Assembly: GCF_024599795.1 (NCBI RefSeq)
Contig: NZ_CP102246.1
Span: 62,001-126,000, forward strand
DNA: 64,000 bases
Reading direction: 5' to 3'
Source: Enterobacter cloacae complex sp. R_G8
Lineage (GTDB): Bacteria; Pseudomonadota; Gammaproteobacteria; Enterobacterales; Enterobacteriaceae
Shown in pieces: positions 45,871-54,859 of the stretch. Made by a program: the position numbers and the translations under genes. The notes under the pieces are model-generated. The model saw only the letters and a list, made by a program, of their open reading frames with translations, searched no databases and was not told where the DNA came from. Position 1 is the stretch's first letter. Each line of letters starts with the position of its first letter.

Positions 45871-46995
45871 ATGATGAAAAACATAACAACCTCCATCGCC
45901 GCATTACTCCTCCTGACAGGGTGTGATAATGCGCAAACATCTGCTCCCCAACGTCCTCTTCCGGAAGTGGGGATTGTCACACTCATGAGCCAGCCGGTGT
46001 CCGTCGTCAGTGAACTGACCGGGCGTACCACCGCCGCAATGAGCGCCGAAGTGCGCCCGCAGGTAGGCGGCATTATCCAGAAGCGGCTGTTCACCGAAGG
46101 CGATACTGTGAAAGCCGGACAAGCGCTGTATCAGATCGATCCCTCCAGCTACCGCGCCGCGTTTGATGAAGCCGCCGCGGCGCTGAAACAGGCGCAGGCG
46201 CTGGTGCAGGCCGACTGCCAGAAAGCCCGGCGCTATGCGCAGCTGGTGAAAGACGACGGCGTATCGCGCCAGGACGCGGAAGACGCGAAGTCCACCTGCG
46301 CGCAGGACAAGGCCAGCGTCGAGTCAAAGAAAGCCGCGCAGGAGAGTGCGCGCATTAACCTCAACTGGACCACCATCACCGCACCGATTGCCGGACGCAT
46401 CGGCATCTCCTCCGTCACGCCCGGGGCGCTGGTCACCGCCCAGCAAGACACCGCGCTGGCCACCATTCGCGGGCTGGACACCATGTATGTCGATTTAACG
46501 CGTTCGAGTGCCGATCTGCTGCGATTACGCAAAAAAACCCTGGCCTCGAACAACGATACGCTGAGCGTCACGTTGCAGCTTGAAGACGGCAGCACCTACA
46601 GCGAAAAGGGTCGCCTGGCGCTGACTGAAGTGGCAGTGGATGAATCGACCGGCTCGGTCACCCTGCGCGCCGTCTTCCCGAACCCACAGCATCAGCTTTT
46701 GCCGGGGATGTTTGTCCGCGCCAGAGTGGACGAGGGCATCATGGATGACGCGATCCTGGCCCCTCAGCAGGGCATTACCCGCGATGCCAAAGGCAAAGCC
46801 ACTGCGCTGGTGGTGAACGCCAGCAACAAGGTGGAGCAGCGTCAGCTGGAAACGGGTGACACCTACGGCGATAAATGGCTGGTGCTGAGCGGTCTCAAGG
46901 CGGGCGACAGGCTGATTGTGGAAGGCACCGACAAAGTTACCGCCGGCCAACAGGTGAAGGCCGAAGAGATGAAATCCAGCGGAGGGAATGCCTGA
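45871..46995 (+). CDS. eefA: RND efflux periplasmic adaptor, EefA-like
   Basis: A 374-residue lipoprotein with lipobox LLTGC (Cys18). It has the membrane fusion protein order: lipoyl half (VRPQVGGIIQKRLFTEGDTVKAGQALYQID), alpha hairpin (about 95-165, many Ala/Lys/Gln), returning lipoyl half (TITAPIAGRIGISSVTPGALV, shown in part), beta barrel and membrane-proximal domains. It bridges pump and outer membrane channel. The stop overlaps the pump gene start (TGATG). Similarity to EefA of Enterobacter/Klebsiella aerogenes is from memory; AcrA-like alternatives are possible. Confidence 0.82.
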   Translation: MMKNITTSIAALLLLTGCDNAQTSAPQRPLPEVGIVTLMSQPVSVVSELTGRTTAAMSAEVRPQVGGIIQKRLFTEGDTVKAGQALYQIDPSSYRAAFDEAAAALKQAQALVQADCQKARRYAQLVKDDGVSRQDAEDAKSTCAQDKASVESKKAAQESARINLNWTTITAPIAGRIGISSVTPGALVTAQQDTALATIRGLDTMYVDLTRSSADLLRLRKKTLASNNDTLSVTLQLEDGSTYSEKGRLALTEVAVDESTGSVTLRAVFPNPQHQLLPGMFVRARVDEGIMDDAILAPQQGITRDAKGKATALVVNASNKVEQRQLETGDTYGDKWLVLSGLKAGDRLIVEGTDKVTAGQQVKAEEMKSSGGNA

Positions 46996-49900
46996 TGTTT
47001 TCCCGTTTCTTCGTGCGTCGCCCGGTATTTGCCTGGGTGATCGCCATTCTGATTATGCTCGCCGGGATACTGGCGATCCGCACGTTGCCAGTTGCGCAGT
47101 ACCCGGACGTCGCCCCGCCGTCGATCAAGATCTCCGCCACCTACACCGGTGCCTCCGCGCAGACGCTGGAAAACAGCGTGACGCAGGTGATCGAGCAGCA
47201 GCTCACCGGGCTGGATAACCTGCTCTACTTCACCTCCACCAGCAGTTCGGACGGTTCGGTGAGCATTACCGTCACCTTCGAACAGGGGACCGACCCGGAC
47301 ACCGCGCAGGTTCAGGTGCAAAACAAAGTCCAGCAGGCGGAATCACGCCTGCCGACTGAAGTACAGCAGTCCGGGATCACCGTCGAGAAATCGCAGAGCA
47401 ACTTCCTGCTTATCATGGGGGTGTACGACAAAACCGACACCGCCAGCAGCTCGGATATCGCCGACTGGCTGGTCAGTAATATGCAGGATCCGCTGGCGCG
47501 CGTGGATGGCGTCGGGAGTCTGCAGGTGTTTGGCGCGGAATACGCGATGCGTATCTGGCTCGACCCGGCGAAGCTGGCGTCCTACTCGCTGATGCCGTCA
47601 GATGTGCAAAGTGCGATTGAAGCGCAGAACGTGCAGGTTTCCGCCGGTAAAATCGGCGCGCTGCCTTCGTCGAACGCCCAGCAGCTGACCGCCACCGTGC
47701 GCGCCCAGTCGCGCCTGCAGACGGTCGATGAGTTCAAAAATATCATCGTCAAGAGCCAGTCTAACGGCGCGGTGGTACACATCAGCGACGTTGCGCGCGT
47801 GGAGATGGGCAGTGAGGATTACACCGCCACCGCGAAGCTGAACGGCCATCCGGCCGCGGGGATGGCGGTGATGCTTTCGCCGGGCGCCAACGCGCTCAAT
47901 ACCGCCACGGCGGTGAAAGAGAAAATCGCCGAATTCAAAAAGTCGATGCCGGAAGGCTACGACGTGGCCTACCCGAAAGACAGCACCGAGTTTATTAAGA
48001 TCTCGGTTGAGGACGTGATTCAGACCCTGTTCGAAGCCATTATCCTCGTGGTCGTGGTGATGTACCTGTTCCTGCAAAACATCCGCGCCACGCTGATCCC
48101 GGCGCTGGCCGTTCCGGTGGTTCTGCTGGGCACCTTTGGCGTACTGGCGCTGTTCGGCTACTCCATCAACACCCTGACCCTGTTTGCGATGGTGCTGGCG
48201 ATAGGGCTGCTGGTGGATGATGCCATCGTGGTGGTGGAAAACGTCGAACGTATTATGCGCGACGAAGGGCTGCCCGCCCGCGAAGCCACCGAAAAATCGA
48301 TGGGCGAAATCTCCGGTGCGCTGATCGCCATTGCGCTGGTGCTCTCTGCGGTGTTCCTGCCGATGGCCTTCTTTGGTGGCTCCACCGGGGTGATTTACCG
48401 TCAGTTCTCGGTCACCATTATCTCGGCGATGCTCCTTTCCGTGGTAGTGGCATTAACCCTGACGCCTGCGCTGTGCGGCTCGATTCTGAGCCACACCGCC
48501 CCACATAAGAAGGGCTTTTTCGGCGCGTTTAACCGCTTCTACAGCAAGACCGAGCAGGGTTACCAGAACAAGGTATTGCGCGCGCTGCGCCGCTCCGGTG
48601 GCATGCTGGTCATCTACGCCCTGCTCTGCGGCGCGATGGGATTCGCGATGCTGAAACTGCCGGGCAGCTTCCTGCCGACGGAAGACCAGGGCGAAATCAT
48701 GGTGCAGTACACCCTGCCAGCAGGCGCGACGACGGTCCGTACTGCCGAAGTCAGCCGTCAGGTGCGCGAGTGGTTCCTCACCAAAGAGAAAGCCAACACC
48801 AACGTTATCTTCACCATTGAGGGCTTCAGCTTTAGCGGCAGCGGCCAGAACGCCGGGATGGCGTTTGTCTCCCTGAAAAACTGGTCCGAACGTAAGGGCG
48901 CTGAAAATACCGCACAGGCCATTGCCCTGCGTGCCACGCAGGAGCTGAGCACCCTCCGCGATGCGACCATCTTTGCCATGACGCCACCGGCGGTGGATGG
49001 TCTGGGCCAGAGTAACGGCTTTACCTTTGAGCTGATGGCCAGCGGCGGCACCGATCGCGACACGCTGCTCAAGCTGCGTAACCAGCTGATTGGCGAAGCG
49101 AATCAGGATGCCTCCCTGCACGCGGTTCGCGCCAACGATCTGCCGCAGATGCCACAGCTTCAGGTGGATATCGACAACAATAAAGCCGTGTCGCTGGGGC
49201 TCTCCCTGAGTGACGTCACCGACACCCTCTCCAGCGCCTGGGGCGGTACCTACGTGAATGATTTTATCGATCGCGGCCGCGTGAAAAAGGTCTATATCCA
49301 GGGCGACAGCGACTATCGCGCCGTGCCGTCCGATCTCAACAAGTGGTATGTACGCGGTAGCGACAGCACCATGACCCCGTTCTCCGCCTTTGCCACCACC
49401 CGCTGGGAGTATGGCCCCGAAAGCCTGGTGCGCTATAACGGCTCGGCGGCGTATGAAATTCAGGGCGAGAACGCCAGTGGCGCCAGTTCCGGTACGGCGA
49501 TGAGCAAAATGGAGCAACTGGCAAACAACCTGCCGTCCGGCAGTACCTGGGCGTGGAGCGGTTTGTCCTTACAGGAAAAACTGGCGAGCGGCCAGGCAAT
49601 GAGCCTCTATGCCCTCTCGATCCTGGTGGTATTCCTCTGTCTGGCGGCGCTGTATGAGAGCTGGTCGGTACCGATTTCCGTTATCCTGGTGATCCCGCTT
49701 GGGGTGCTGGGCGCAGCGATTGCCGCCTCCCTGCGCGGCCTGAGCAACGACGTCTACTTCCAGGTGGCGCTGCTGACCACCATCGGCCTGTCGTCAAAGA
49801 ACGCCATTCTGATTGTTGAGTTTGCCGAGGCAAAAGTCGCCGAAGGTTACTCCCTGACGCGTGCGGCGCTGCGTGCCGCCCAGACGCGTTTGCGCCCCAT

Positions 49901-50105
49901 CATCATGACCTCGCTGGCGTTTATCGCAGGTGTGACGCCGCTGGCGATTGCCACCGGTGCAGGGGCCAACAGCCGGGTAGCGATCGGGACCGGCATTATC
50001 GGTGGGACGCTGGCCGCCACGCTGCTGGCAATCTTCTTCGTTCCGTTATTCTTCGTACTGGTGAAACGTCTGTTCTCCGGTAAACACAGCAACCGGAGGT
50101 CATAA
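46995..50105 (+). CDS. eefB: RND multidrug efflux transporter, EefB-like
   Basis: The protein is 1036 residues from the ATG at 46995, chosen because the membrane-entry start MFSRFFVRRPVFAWVIAI is the family N-terminus and the start overlaps the eefA stop; a frame from 46875 lies inside eefA. It has the AcrB layout of 12 membrane helices and two large periplasmic loops. The proton-relay aspartates are Asp408-Asp409 (LLVDDAIVVVEN). FFGGSTGVIYRQFSVTI and GLSSKNAILIVEFA are standard family motifs. It exports drugs or detergents by proton exchange. The stop overlaps the eefC start (TAATG). Confidence 0.9.
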   Translation: MFSRFFVRRPVFAWVIAILIMLAGILAIRTLPVAQYPDVAPPSIKISATYTGASAQTLENSVTQVIEQQLTGLDNLLYFTSTSSSDGSVSITVTFEQGTDPDTAQVQVQNKVQQAESRLPTEVQQSGITVEKSQSNFLLIMGVYDKTDTASSSDIADWLVSNMQDPLARVDGVGSLQVFGAEYAMRIWLDPAKLASYSLMPSDVQSAIEAQNVQVSAGKIGALPSSNAQQLTATVRAQSRLQTVDEFKNIIVKSQSNGAVVHISDVARVEMGSEDYTATAKLNGHPAAGMAVMLSPGANALNTATAVKEKIAEFKKSMPEGYDVAYPKDSTEFIKISVEDVIQTLFEAIILVVVVMYLFLQNIRATLIPALAVPVVLLGTFGVLALFGYSINTLTLFAMVLAIGLLVDDAIVVVENVERIMRDEGLPAREATEKSMGEISGALIAIALVLSAVFLPMAFFGGSTGVIYRQFSVTIISAMLLSVVVALTLTPALCGSILSHTAPHKKGFFGAFNRFYSKTEQGYQNKVLRALRRSGGMLVIYALLCGAMGFAMLKLPGSFLPTEDQGEIMVQYTLPAGATTVRTAEVSRQVREWFLTKEKANTNVIFTIEGFSFSGSGQNAGMAFVSLKNWSERKGAENTAQAIALRATQELSTLRDATIFAMTPPAVDGLGQSNGFTFELMASGGTDRDTLLKLRNQLIGEANQDASLHAVRANDLPQMPQLQVDIDNNKAVSLGLSLSDVTDTLSSAWGGTYVNDFIDRGRVKKVYIQGDSDYRAVPSDLNKWYVRGSDSTMTPFSAFATTRWEYGPESLVRYNGSAAYEIQGENASGASSGTAMSKMEQLANNLPSGSTWAWSGLSLQEKLASGQAMSLYALSILVVFLCLAALYESWSVPISVILVIPLGVLGAAIAASLRGLSNDVYFQVALLTTIGLSSKNAILIVEFAEAKVAEGYSLTRAALRAAQTRLRPIIMTSLAFIAGVTPLAIATGAGANSRVAIGTGIIGGTLAATLLAIFFVPLFFVLVKRLFSGKHSNRRS

Positions 50106-51469
50106 TGTTTCGTTTATCTGTTTTCGTGTTAGCGCTGATGAGCGCGGGCTGCGTCTCTTTAGATCCCACGTATCAGCGCCCGGCTGCGCCCGTCCCGGCG
50201 ACGTTGCCGGGTGCGCACGGCGAAGCCACCGCCGTGGTGAGCCAGTGGCAACAGGTGATGAACGATGCGCGCCTGAAAGGCGTAGTGACGATGGCGCTCA
50301 ACAGCAACCGCGACCTGCAAAAAGCGATTGCCGATATCGACGCCGCGCGCGCCCAGTACGGCGAAACGCGATCCTCCCTGTTCCCGACGGTGGACGCGGA
50401 GCTGAGCCACACCCGCAGCCGCACGCTGGCAGGCGGTGTCGCGACCAGCGATGAGGCCAACGGCACGGTCTCCAGCTTCGAGCTGGATCTGTTTGGCCGT
50501 AACCAGAGCCTGTCACGCGCAGCGCGTGAAACCTGGCTTGCCAGCGAGTTCACCGCCCAGAATACCCGCCTGACGATGGTCAGCGAGTTAACCACCGCCT
50601 GGGTGACCCTGGCGGCGGATAACAGCAACCTGGCGCTGGCGAAATCGACGATGGAGAGCGCCGCCAGCTCGCTCAGGATTGTGAAGCGTCAGCAGCAGGT
50701 TGGCGTGGCGGCGGCAACGGACGTCAGCGAGGCGATGGCGGTCTACCAGCAGGCGCGTGCCAGCGTGGCAAGCTATCAAACGCAGGTGGTACAGGACAAA
50801 AACGCCCTTAATCTGCTGGCGGGTGACACGGTGCCGGACACCCTGCTGCCGGGCACGCTGGAGAGCCTGAGCGATAACGCCATCACGCTGATCCCGGCAG
50901 GCGTGAGTTCAGACGCGCTGCTGCGTCGCCCGGATATTAAGGAGGCGGAGCACAACCTGCTGAGCGCCAACGCCAATATCGGTGCCGCGCGCGCCAACTT
51001 CTTCCCGACCATTTCACTGACCGCCAGTGCGGGCGTCGGCAGCGATTCGCTTTCGTCCCTGTTCAGCCACGGGATGAAGGTGTGGTCATTCGCACCGTCC
51101 ATCACCCTGCCGCTGTTCAGTGGCGGTAACAATCTGGCCCAGCTGCGCTACGCGGAAGCGGAGAAGAAGGGATTGATCGCCACCTACGAGAAAACCATCC
51201 AGAGCGCGTTTAAAGACGTGGCCGATGCGCTGGCACGTCGTGAAACGCTCAGCGAGCAGCTTGATGCCCAGCGTGAATACGTGGCAGCCGAGCAAAAAAC
51301 GCTGGATGTGGCGACCCGCAGCTATCAGGCGGGGGCCGGGGATTATCTGACGGTACTGACCGCGCAGCGATCGTTGTGGTCGGCGCAGTCGTCGCTTATC
51401 GCGTTACAACAAACCGACCTGGAAAACCGTATCACCCTGTGGCAATCGCTCGGGGGCGGGATTGAGTAA
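50105..51469 (+). CDS. eefC: Outer membrane efflux lipoprotein, EefC-like
   Basis: A 454-residue outer membrane factor of the OprM/CusC type, with lipobox MSAGC (Cys16). It shows two repeated halves: LNSNRDLQKAIADIDAARAQYGETR then SFELDLFGRNQSLSRAA; and LLSANANIGAARANFFPTIS then APSITLPLFSGGNNLAQLR. It ends with QTDLENRITLWQSLGGG. The trimer forms the outer channel for the pump. Last gene of the eef operon, sharing one base with eefB. Confidence 0.9.
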   Translation: MFRLSVFVLALMSAGCVSLDPTYQRPAAPVPATLPGAHGEATAVVSQWQQVMNDARLKGVVTMALNSNRDLQKAIADIDAARAQYGETRSSLFPTVDAELSHTRSRTLAGGVATSDEANGTVSSFELDLFGRNQSLSRAARETWLASEFTAQNTRLTMVSELTTAWVTLAADNSNLALAKSTMESAASSLRIVKRQQQVGVAAATDVSEAMAVYQQARASVASYQTQVVQDKNALNLLAGDTVPDTLLPGTLESLSDNAITLIPAGVSSDALLRRPDIKEAEHNLLSANANIGAARANFFPTISLTASAGVGSDSLSSLFSHGMKVWSFAPSITLPLFSGGNNLAQLRYAEAEKKGLIATYEKTIQSAFKDVADALARRETLSEQLDAQREYVAAEQKTLDVATRSYQAGAGDYLTVLTAQRSLWSAQSSLIALQQTDLENRITLWQSLGGGIE

Positions 51470-51588
51470 CGCGTCCGGGACAATCCTGATACGCGGTGAA
51501 GAGAAAATTCATACTTTCGGCTGGCGTCGCTACACTGAATGTAACGATATATTTCTGGGGAAGCACGTGTCTCTTAATGGAGGTTTCG

Positions 51589-51885
51589 ATGAAATCTGCA
51601 CACCTGGTTTGCCTGCTCGTCTGCCTGCTTTTCGCCGCGTTTGCCCATGCTCAGGAAAAAGACGACCCGGCGCGGGAGGCTCAAATTAAGCAGCAGGTAC
51701 TCAAAGATGTAAAAAAAGCCTGTACGCCCCAGAAAAAACAGAGCGATAAAGCCTGGCAGGCCATGATTTTATCGTCCGAGGCTAATCAGCTGCTGATCAA
51801 AAACGCCATCACCGCCGTGAAGCGTGACAACCTGGAGGCCTACTGGGACGCGGTGAGTCAGGTGGATTGTATGGAGGATTATTGA
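51589..51885 (+). CDS. yicS: Small secreted YicS-like protein
   Basis: The protein is 98 residues from the ATG at 51589 (an upstream in-frame ATG at 51577 is possible). A signal peptide ends AHA (residue 21). The mature part is helical and charged, with KDVKKACTPQKKQSDKAW and EYWDAV-like AYWDAVSQVDCMEDY carrying two Cys that could form a disulfide. Length, two-Cys pattern and position near nlpA fit E. coli YicS, whose role is unknown; the insertion of eef between nlpA and yicS is the difference. Confidence 0.65.
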   Translation: MKSAHLVCLLVCLLFAAFAHAQEKDDPAREAQIKQQVLKDVKKACTPQKKQSDKAWQAMILSSEANQLLIKNAITAVKRDNLEAYWDAVSQVDCMEDY

Positions 51886-51903
51886 GGGCTGGAAACGTGC
51901 TTC

Positions 51904-51936
51904 TCGCCGGGTGGCGGCTACGCCTTACCCGGCCTG
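51904..51936. repeat. Single REP unit
   Basis: GCCGGGTGGCGGCTACGCC followed by TTACCCGGCC is a typical REP half, with a stem GCCGGGT/ACCCGGC. It lies between the convergent yicS-like and lacI-like genes and probably helps end both transcripts. Confidence 0.85.
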
Positions 51937-51946
51937 CACAACATTT

Positions 51947-52897
51947 TTAACGCTTACGCACATCCGGAATGATCAAATCCCCGCGCAGCACGTACGACCC
52001 GAGCATTTGTGTTTTTTCCGTCAACCAGCTCACGATGCGCGCCGCCATGGCGTCCATGGAATACTCAATGGCCGGGATCACCGGAATGCCCGGCAGATGC
52101 AGCGATCCGGCAAGGCTGAAGACCATGATGTCCTCCGGCACCGATTTATTAAACGCCTGCAACTGCGGGATCACCCGCTGCGCTTCCTGTTCGTCCGCCA
52201 CCAGTAACGCGTTGAAATTCAGCGTGCTGGCGTTATTCAGCAGCTCCTGCAGCGCCACGGACGAGGAGGTCGCGTCCATAAACACGAGGTTGCGGTTGAA
52301 GGGCAGGAAATTTTTCTCCAGCGCATGTTTGTAGCCCAGCAGCACCTGATCGGCAAAGCCGCTACCGTGCGGATGGATAAGGGCAATCTGGCGGCGTCCC
52401 TGGCTGGTAAGGTAGTTACAGGCGGTCTCGGCGGCGAAGGCGTGATCGAACTGGATGCTGTTGGGATTTTCTGAGCCCATACAGTCAACCAGGATGACGT
52501 TATCCATGTCGATATCCAGTGGAAAACGCGCGCCAATCACCAGAATGTCATCGCAAAGCCCACAGGAGAGCTCTTCCAGGGCATGCAGCACATCCGCTTT
52601 GCTATGGGCGAAGCGCAGCAGCAGGTGTTTTTGATGCTGGCTGAGCTGTTTTTCCAGCGCGTAGAGATAACCGGTCGTCTGGTTAATATTCTCCTGCGCG
52701 CAAATCACCCCGATACACCCCGTCGACTGGCTCAGCAGCGACTGCGCAATCACATTGGGCCGGTAGTTCAGTTCATCTACCGCTTTCAGAACGGCCTGAC
52801 GGCTGGCTTCCTTTACGCCACGCGACCCACTCAACACTCGCGATACCGTGGCTTTCGACACCCCGGCAAGACGTGATACATCATTGATTGTCGACAT
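51947..52897 (-). CDS. LacI-family repressor of the beta-glucoside operon
   Basis: A 316-residue protein with the LacI headpiece STINDVSRLAGVSKATVSRV, hinge LNYRPNVIAQSLLSQ and a periplasmic-binding-like sensor (GCIGVICAQENINQTTGYLYALEKQLSQH in part). It resembles AscG/BglR-type repressors of beta-glucoside operons. It is divergent from the PTS operon, and two LacI-type operators lie in the shared region. The inducer is probably a phosphorylated or free beta-glucoside. Confidence 0.9.
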   Translation of the reverse strand: MSTINDVSRLAGVSKATVSRVLSGSRGVKEASRQAVLKAVDELNYRPNVIAQSLLSQSTGCIGVICAQENINQTTGYLYALEKQLSQHQKHLLLRFAHSKADVLHALEELSCGLCDDILVIGARFPLDIDMDNVILVDCMGSENPNSIQFDHAFAAETACNYLTSQGRRQIALIHPHGSGFADQVLLGYKHALEKNFLPFNRNLVFMDATSSSVALQELLNNASTLNFNALLVADEQEAQRVIPQLQAFNKSVPEDIMVFSLAGSLHLPGIPVIPAIEYSMDAMAARIVSWLTEKTQMLGSYVLRGDLIIPDVRKR

Positions 52898-52993
52898 CTT
52901 TTTCCCCTGACAGGCTTACCTCGCGCCTGCAAAATCCATTACCGCTACGGCTCACATTATAGCCAGAAGGGAGTATATCCGTTTCCGTTTTCC

Positions 52994-53137
52994 ATGGAAA
53001 CCGATTTTCCGTTTCCACTCAAAATGATGTCAAAACAGCCAAATTTTGTGACGCGCATCGGGTTAATTAGCCTCATATATAAGGGATCTTGATGGTTGTC
53101 ACACTTCTGTCTTTTATAAATGGAAACCGGTTTCCAT
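52994..53137. promoter_or_regulatory. Two LacI-type operators between lacI-like and PTS genes
   Basis: ATGGAAACCGGTTTCCAT at 53120-53137 is a perfect 18-bp palindrome. ATGGAAACCGATTTTCCG at 52994-53011 is an imperfect copy on the lacI side. Both fit the GAAACCGGTTTC family of LacI/GalR operators with a central CG. A promoter-like TTGATG...TTTATA lies between them and the downstream operator would cover its start. TGTGACGCGCATCGGG at 53048 is a weak CRP-like site. The 126-bp spacing would allow looping. Confidence 0.8.
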
Positions 53138-53190
53138 CTGATATCCAATCATCATCGCAATATCTATTTACATTTTGAGGATGGTTGTCG

Positions 53191-53505
53191 ATGTTCAAGA
53201 TTATGCTCTGCTGCTCTGCCGGGATGTCCACCAGCCTGCTGGTCAGCAAAATGGTCGATGTGGCGAAAGAACGCGGTTTGCCGGTGAAGATTGATGCGTA
53301 CGGCGTTTCCGAATTTGATACGCAGTTTCCGCAATATCAGGTGGTGCTTCTCGGACCGCAAGTGAAATACATGTTACAGACACTCTCAGACAAGGCGGCC
53401 ACGAAAGGCATTCCGGTCCAGCCCATCGATATGATGGACTACGGCATGCAACGTGGCGATAAAGTACTGGACTATGCTCTGTCGCTCATCGAAGCGGCAC
53501 ACTAA
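53191..53505 (+). CDS. PTS IIB component, lactose/cellobiose family
   Basis: The protein is 104 residues from the ATG at 53191 (TTG at 53185 possible). The phospho-Cys is Cys8 in CSAGMSTSLL, the family signature; VLLGPQVKYML and IDMMDYGMQRGDKVL follow. It receives phosphate from IIA and passes it to the sugar during uptake through IIC. It is the first gene of the operon IIB-IIC-glucosidase-IIA-porin. Confidence 0.93.
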   Translation: MFKIMLCCSAGMSTSLLVSKMVDVAKERGLPVKIDAYGVSEFDTQFPQYQVVLLGPQVKYMLQTLSDKAATKGIPVQPIDMMDYGMQRGDKVLDYALSLIEAAH

Positions 53506-53516
53506 AAGGTGTTCAC

Positions 53517-54842
53517 ATGAGTTCGTTATATCAATCCATGGTCGCGGTGATTGAGCAGTCAATTACCCCGCTGGCCGCGAAGCTCGGTCAGCAGAAGTAT
53601 GTGATTGCCATCCGCGACGGCTTTACCGCCGCGCTGCCGTTTATGATCATCGGCTCGTTTATGCTGGTGTTCATCTTCCCGCCGTTCTCGGCGGATACCA
53701 CCAACAGCTTTGCCCGCGGCTGGCTGGATTTCTCCCAGACCTATCGCGAACAGCTGATGCTGCCGTTTAACCTCAGCATGGGCGTGATGACCTTCTTCAT
53801 CTCGGTAGGAATTGGGGCGAGCCTGGGGCGTCAGTTTAACCTCGACCCGGTGATGTCCGGCCTGCTGGCCTTTATGGCCTTCCTGCTGGTGGCCGCGCCG
53901 TATGCGGACGGTAAGATCTCCACCCAGTATCTGTCCGGTCAGGGGATTTTCACCGCGCTGATCACCGCCATCTACGCCACCCGCGTCTATGCGTGGCTGA
54001 AGCAGAACAACGTGACCATCCGCCTGCCGAAGGAAGTCCCGACCGGCGTGGCGCGTTCGTTTGAGATCCTGATCCCGGTGATGGTGGTGATTGGCACCCT
54101 GCATCCGCTGAACCTGTTTATCGAGGCGCAGACCGGCATGATCATCCCGCAGGCGATTATGCACCTGCTGGAACCGCTGGTCTCTGCGTCTGACTCGCTG
54201 CCCGCCATTCTGCTCTCCGTACTGCTGTGCCAGATCTTCTGGTTCGCCGGTATCCACGGTTCGCTGATTGTCACCGGCATCATGAACCCGTTCTGGATGG
54301 CAAACCTGTCGGCAAACCAGGCGGCGCTGGCGGCCGGTGCGGCACTGCCACACGTCTACCTGCAGGGCTTCTGGGATCACTACCTGCTGATTGGCGGCGT
54401 AGGCTCCACGCTGCCGCTGGCCTTCCTGCTGCTGCGTAGTCGGGTAACGCACTTACGCACCATCGGCAAAATGGGCGTTGTGCCAAGCTTCTTTAACATC
54501 AACGAACCGATCCTGTTCGGCGCGCCCATCATCATGAACCCGATGCTGTTTATCCCGTTCGTGTGTGTGCCGCTGGTGAATGCGTGTCTGGCGTACGCGG
54601 CAACCAAACTGGGCTGGCTGGCGCAGGTGGTGTCGTTAACGCCGTGGACCACGCCCGCACCCATTGGCGCCTCATGGGCCGCCAACTGGGCGCTGAGCCC
54701 GGTGGTGATGTGTCTCGTTTGTATGGTGATGTCAGCGCTGATGTACCTGCCGTTCCTGCGGGCTTACGAGCGTACGTTGATGAAAAACGAAGAGCAAAAA
54801 GCTCAGGCAACCGTCGGTGCCGCTGAGACCGCAAGCCATTAA
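53517..54842 (+). CDS. PTS IIC permease, cellobiose family
   Basis: A 441-residue membrane protein with about 10 hydrophobic segments. Family motifs: AIRDGFTAALPFMIIGSFMLV, WFAGIHGSLIVTGIMNPFW, FFNINEPILFGAPIIMNPML (in part) and PWTTPAPIGA. It takes up and phosphorylates cellobiose, arbutin or a similar beta-glucoside with IIB. It starts 11 bp after the IIB gene. Confidence 0.93.
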   Translation: MSSLYQSMVAVIEQSITPLAAKLGQQKYVIAIRDGFTAALPFMIIGSFMLVFIFPPFSADTTNSFARGWLDFSQTYREQLMLPFNLSMGVMTFFISVGIGASLGRQFNLDPVMSGLLAFMAFLLVAAPYADGKISTQYLSGQGIFTALITAIYATRVYAWLKQNNVTIRLPKEVPTGVARSFEILIPVMVVIGTLHPLNLFIEAQTGMIIPQAIMHLLEPLVSASDSLPAILLSVLLCQIFWFAGIHGSLIVTGIMNPFWMANLSANQAALAAGAALPHVYLQGFWDHYLLIGGVGSTLPLAFLLLRSRVTHLRTIGKMGVVPSFFNINEPILFGAPIIMNPMLFIPFVCVPLVNACLAYAATKLGWLAQVVSLTPWTTPAPIGASWAANWALSPVVMCLVCMVMSALMYLPFLRAYERTLMKNEEQKAQATVGAAETASH

Positions 54843-54859
54843 GTCAAAGAGGAAGCGTC

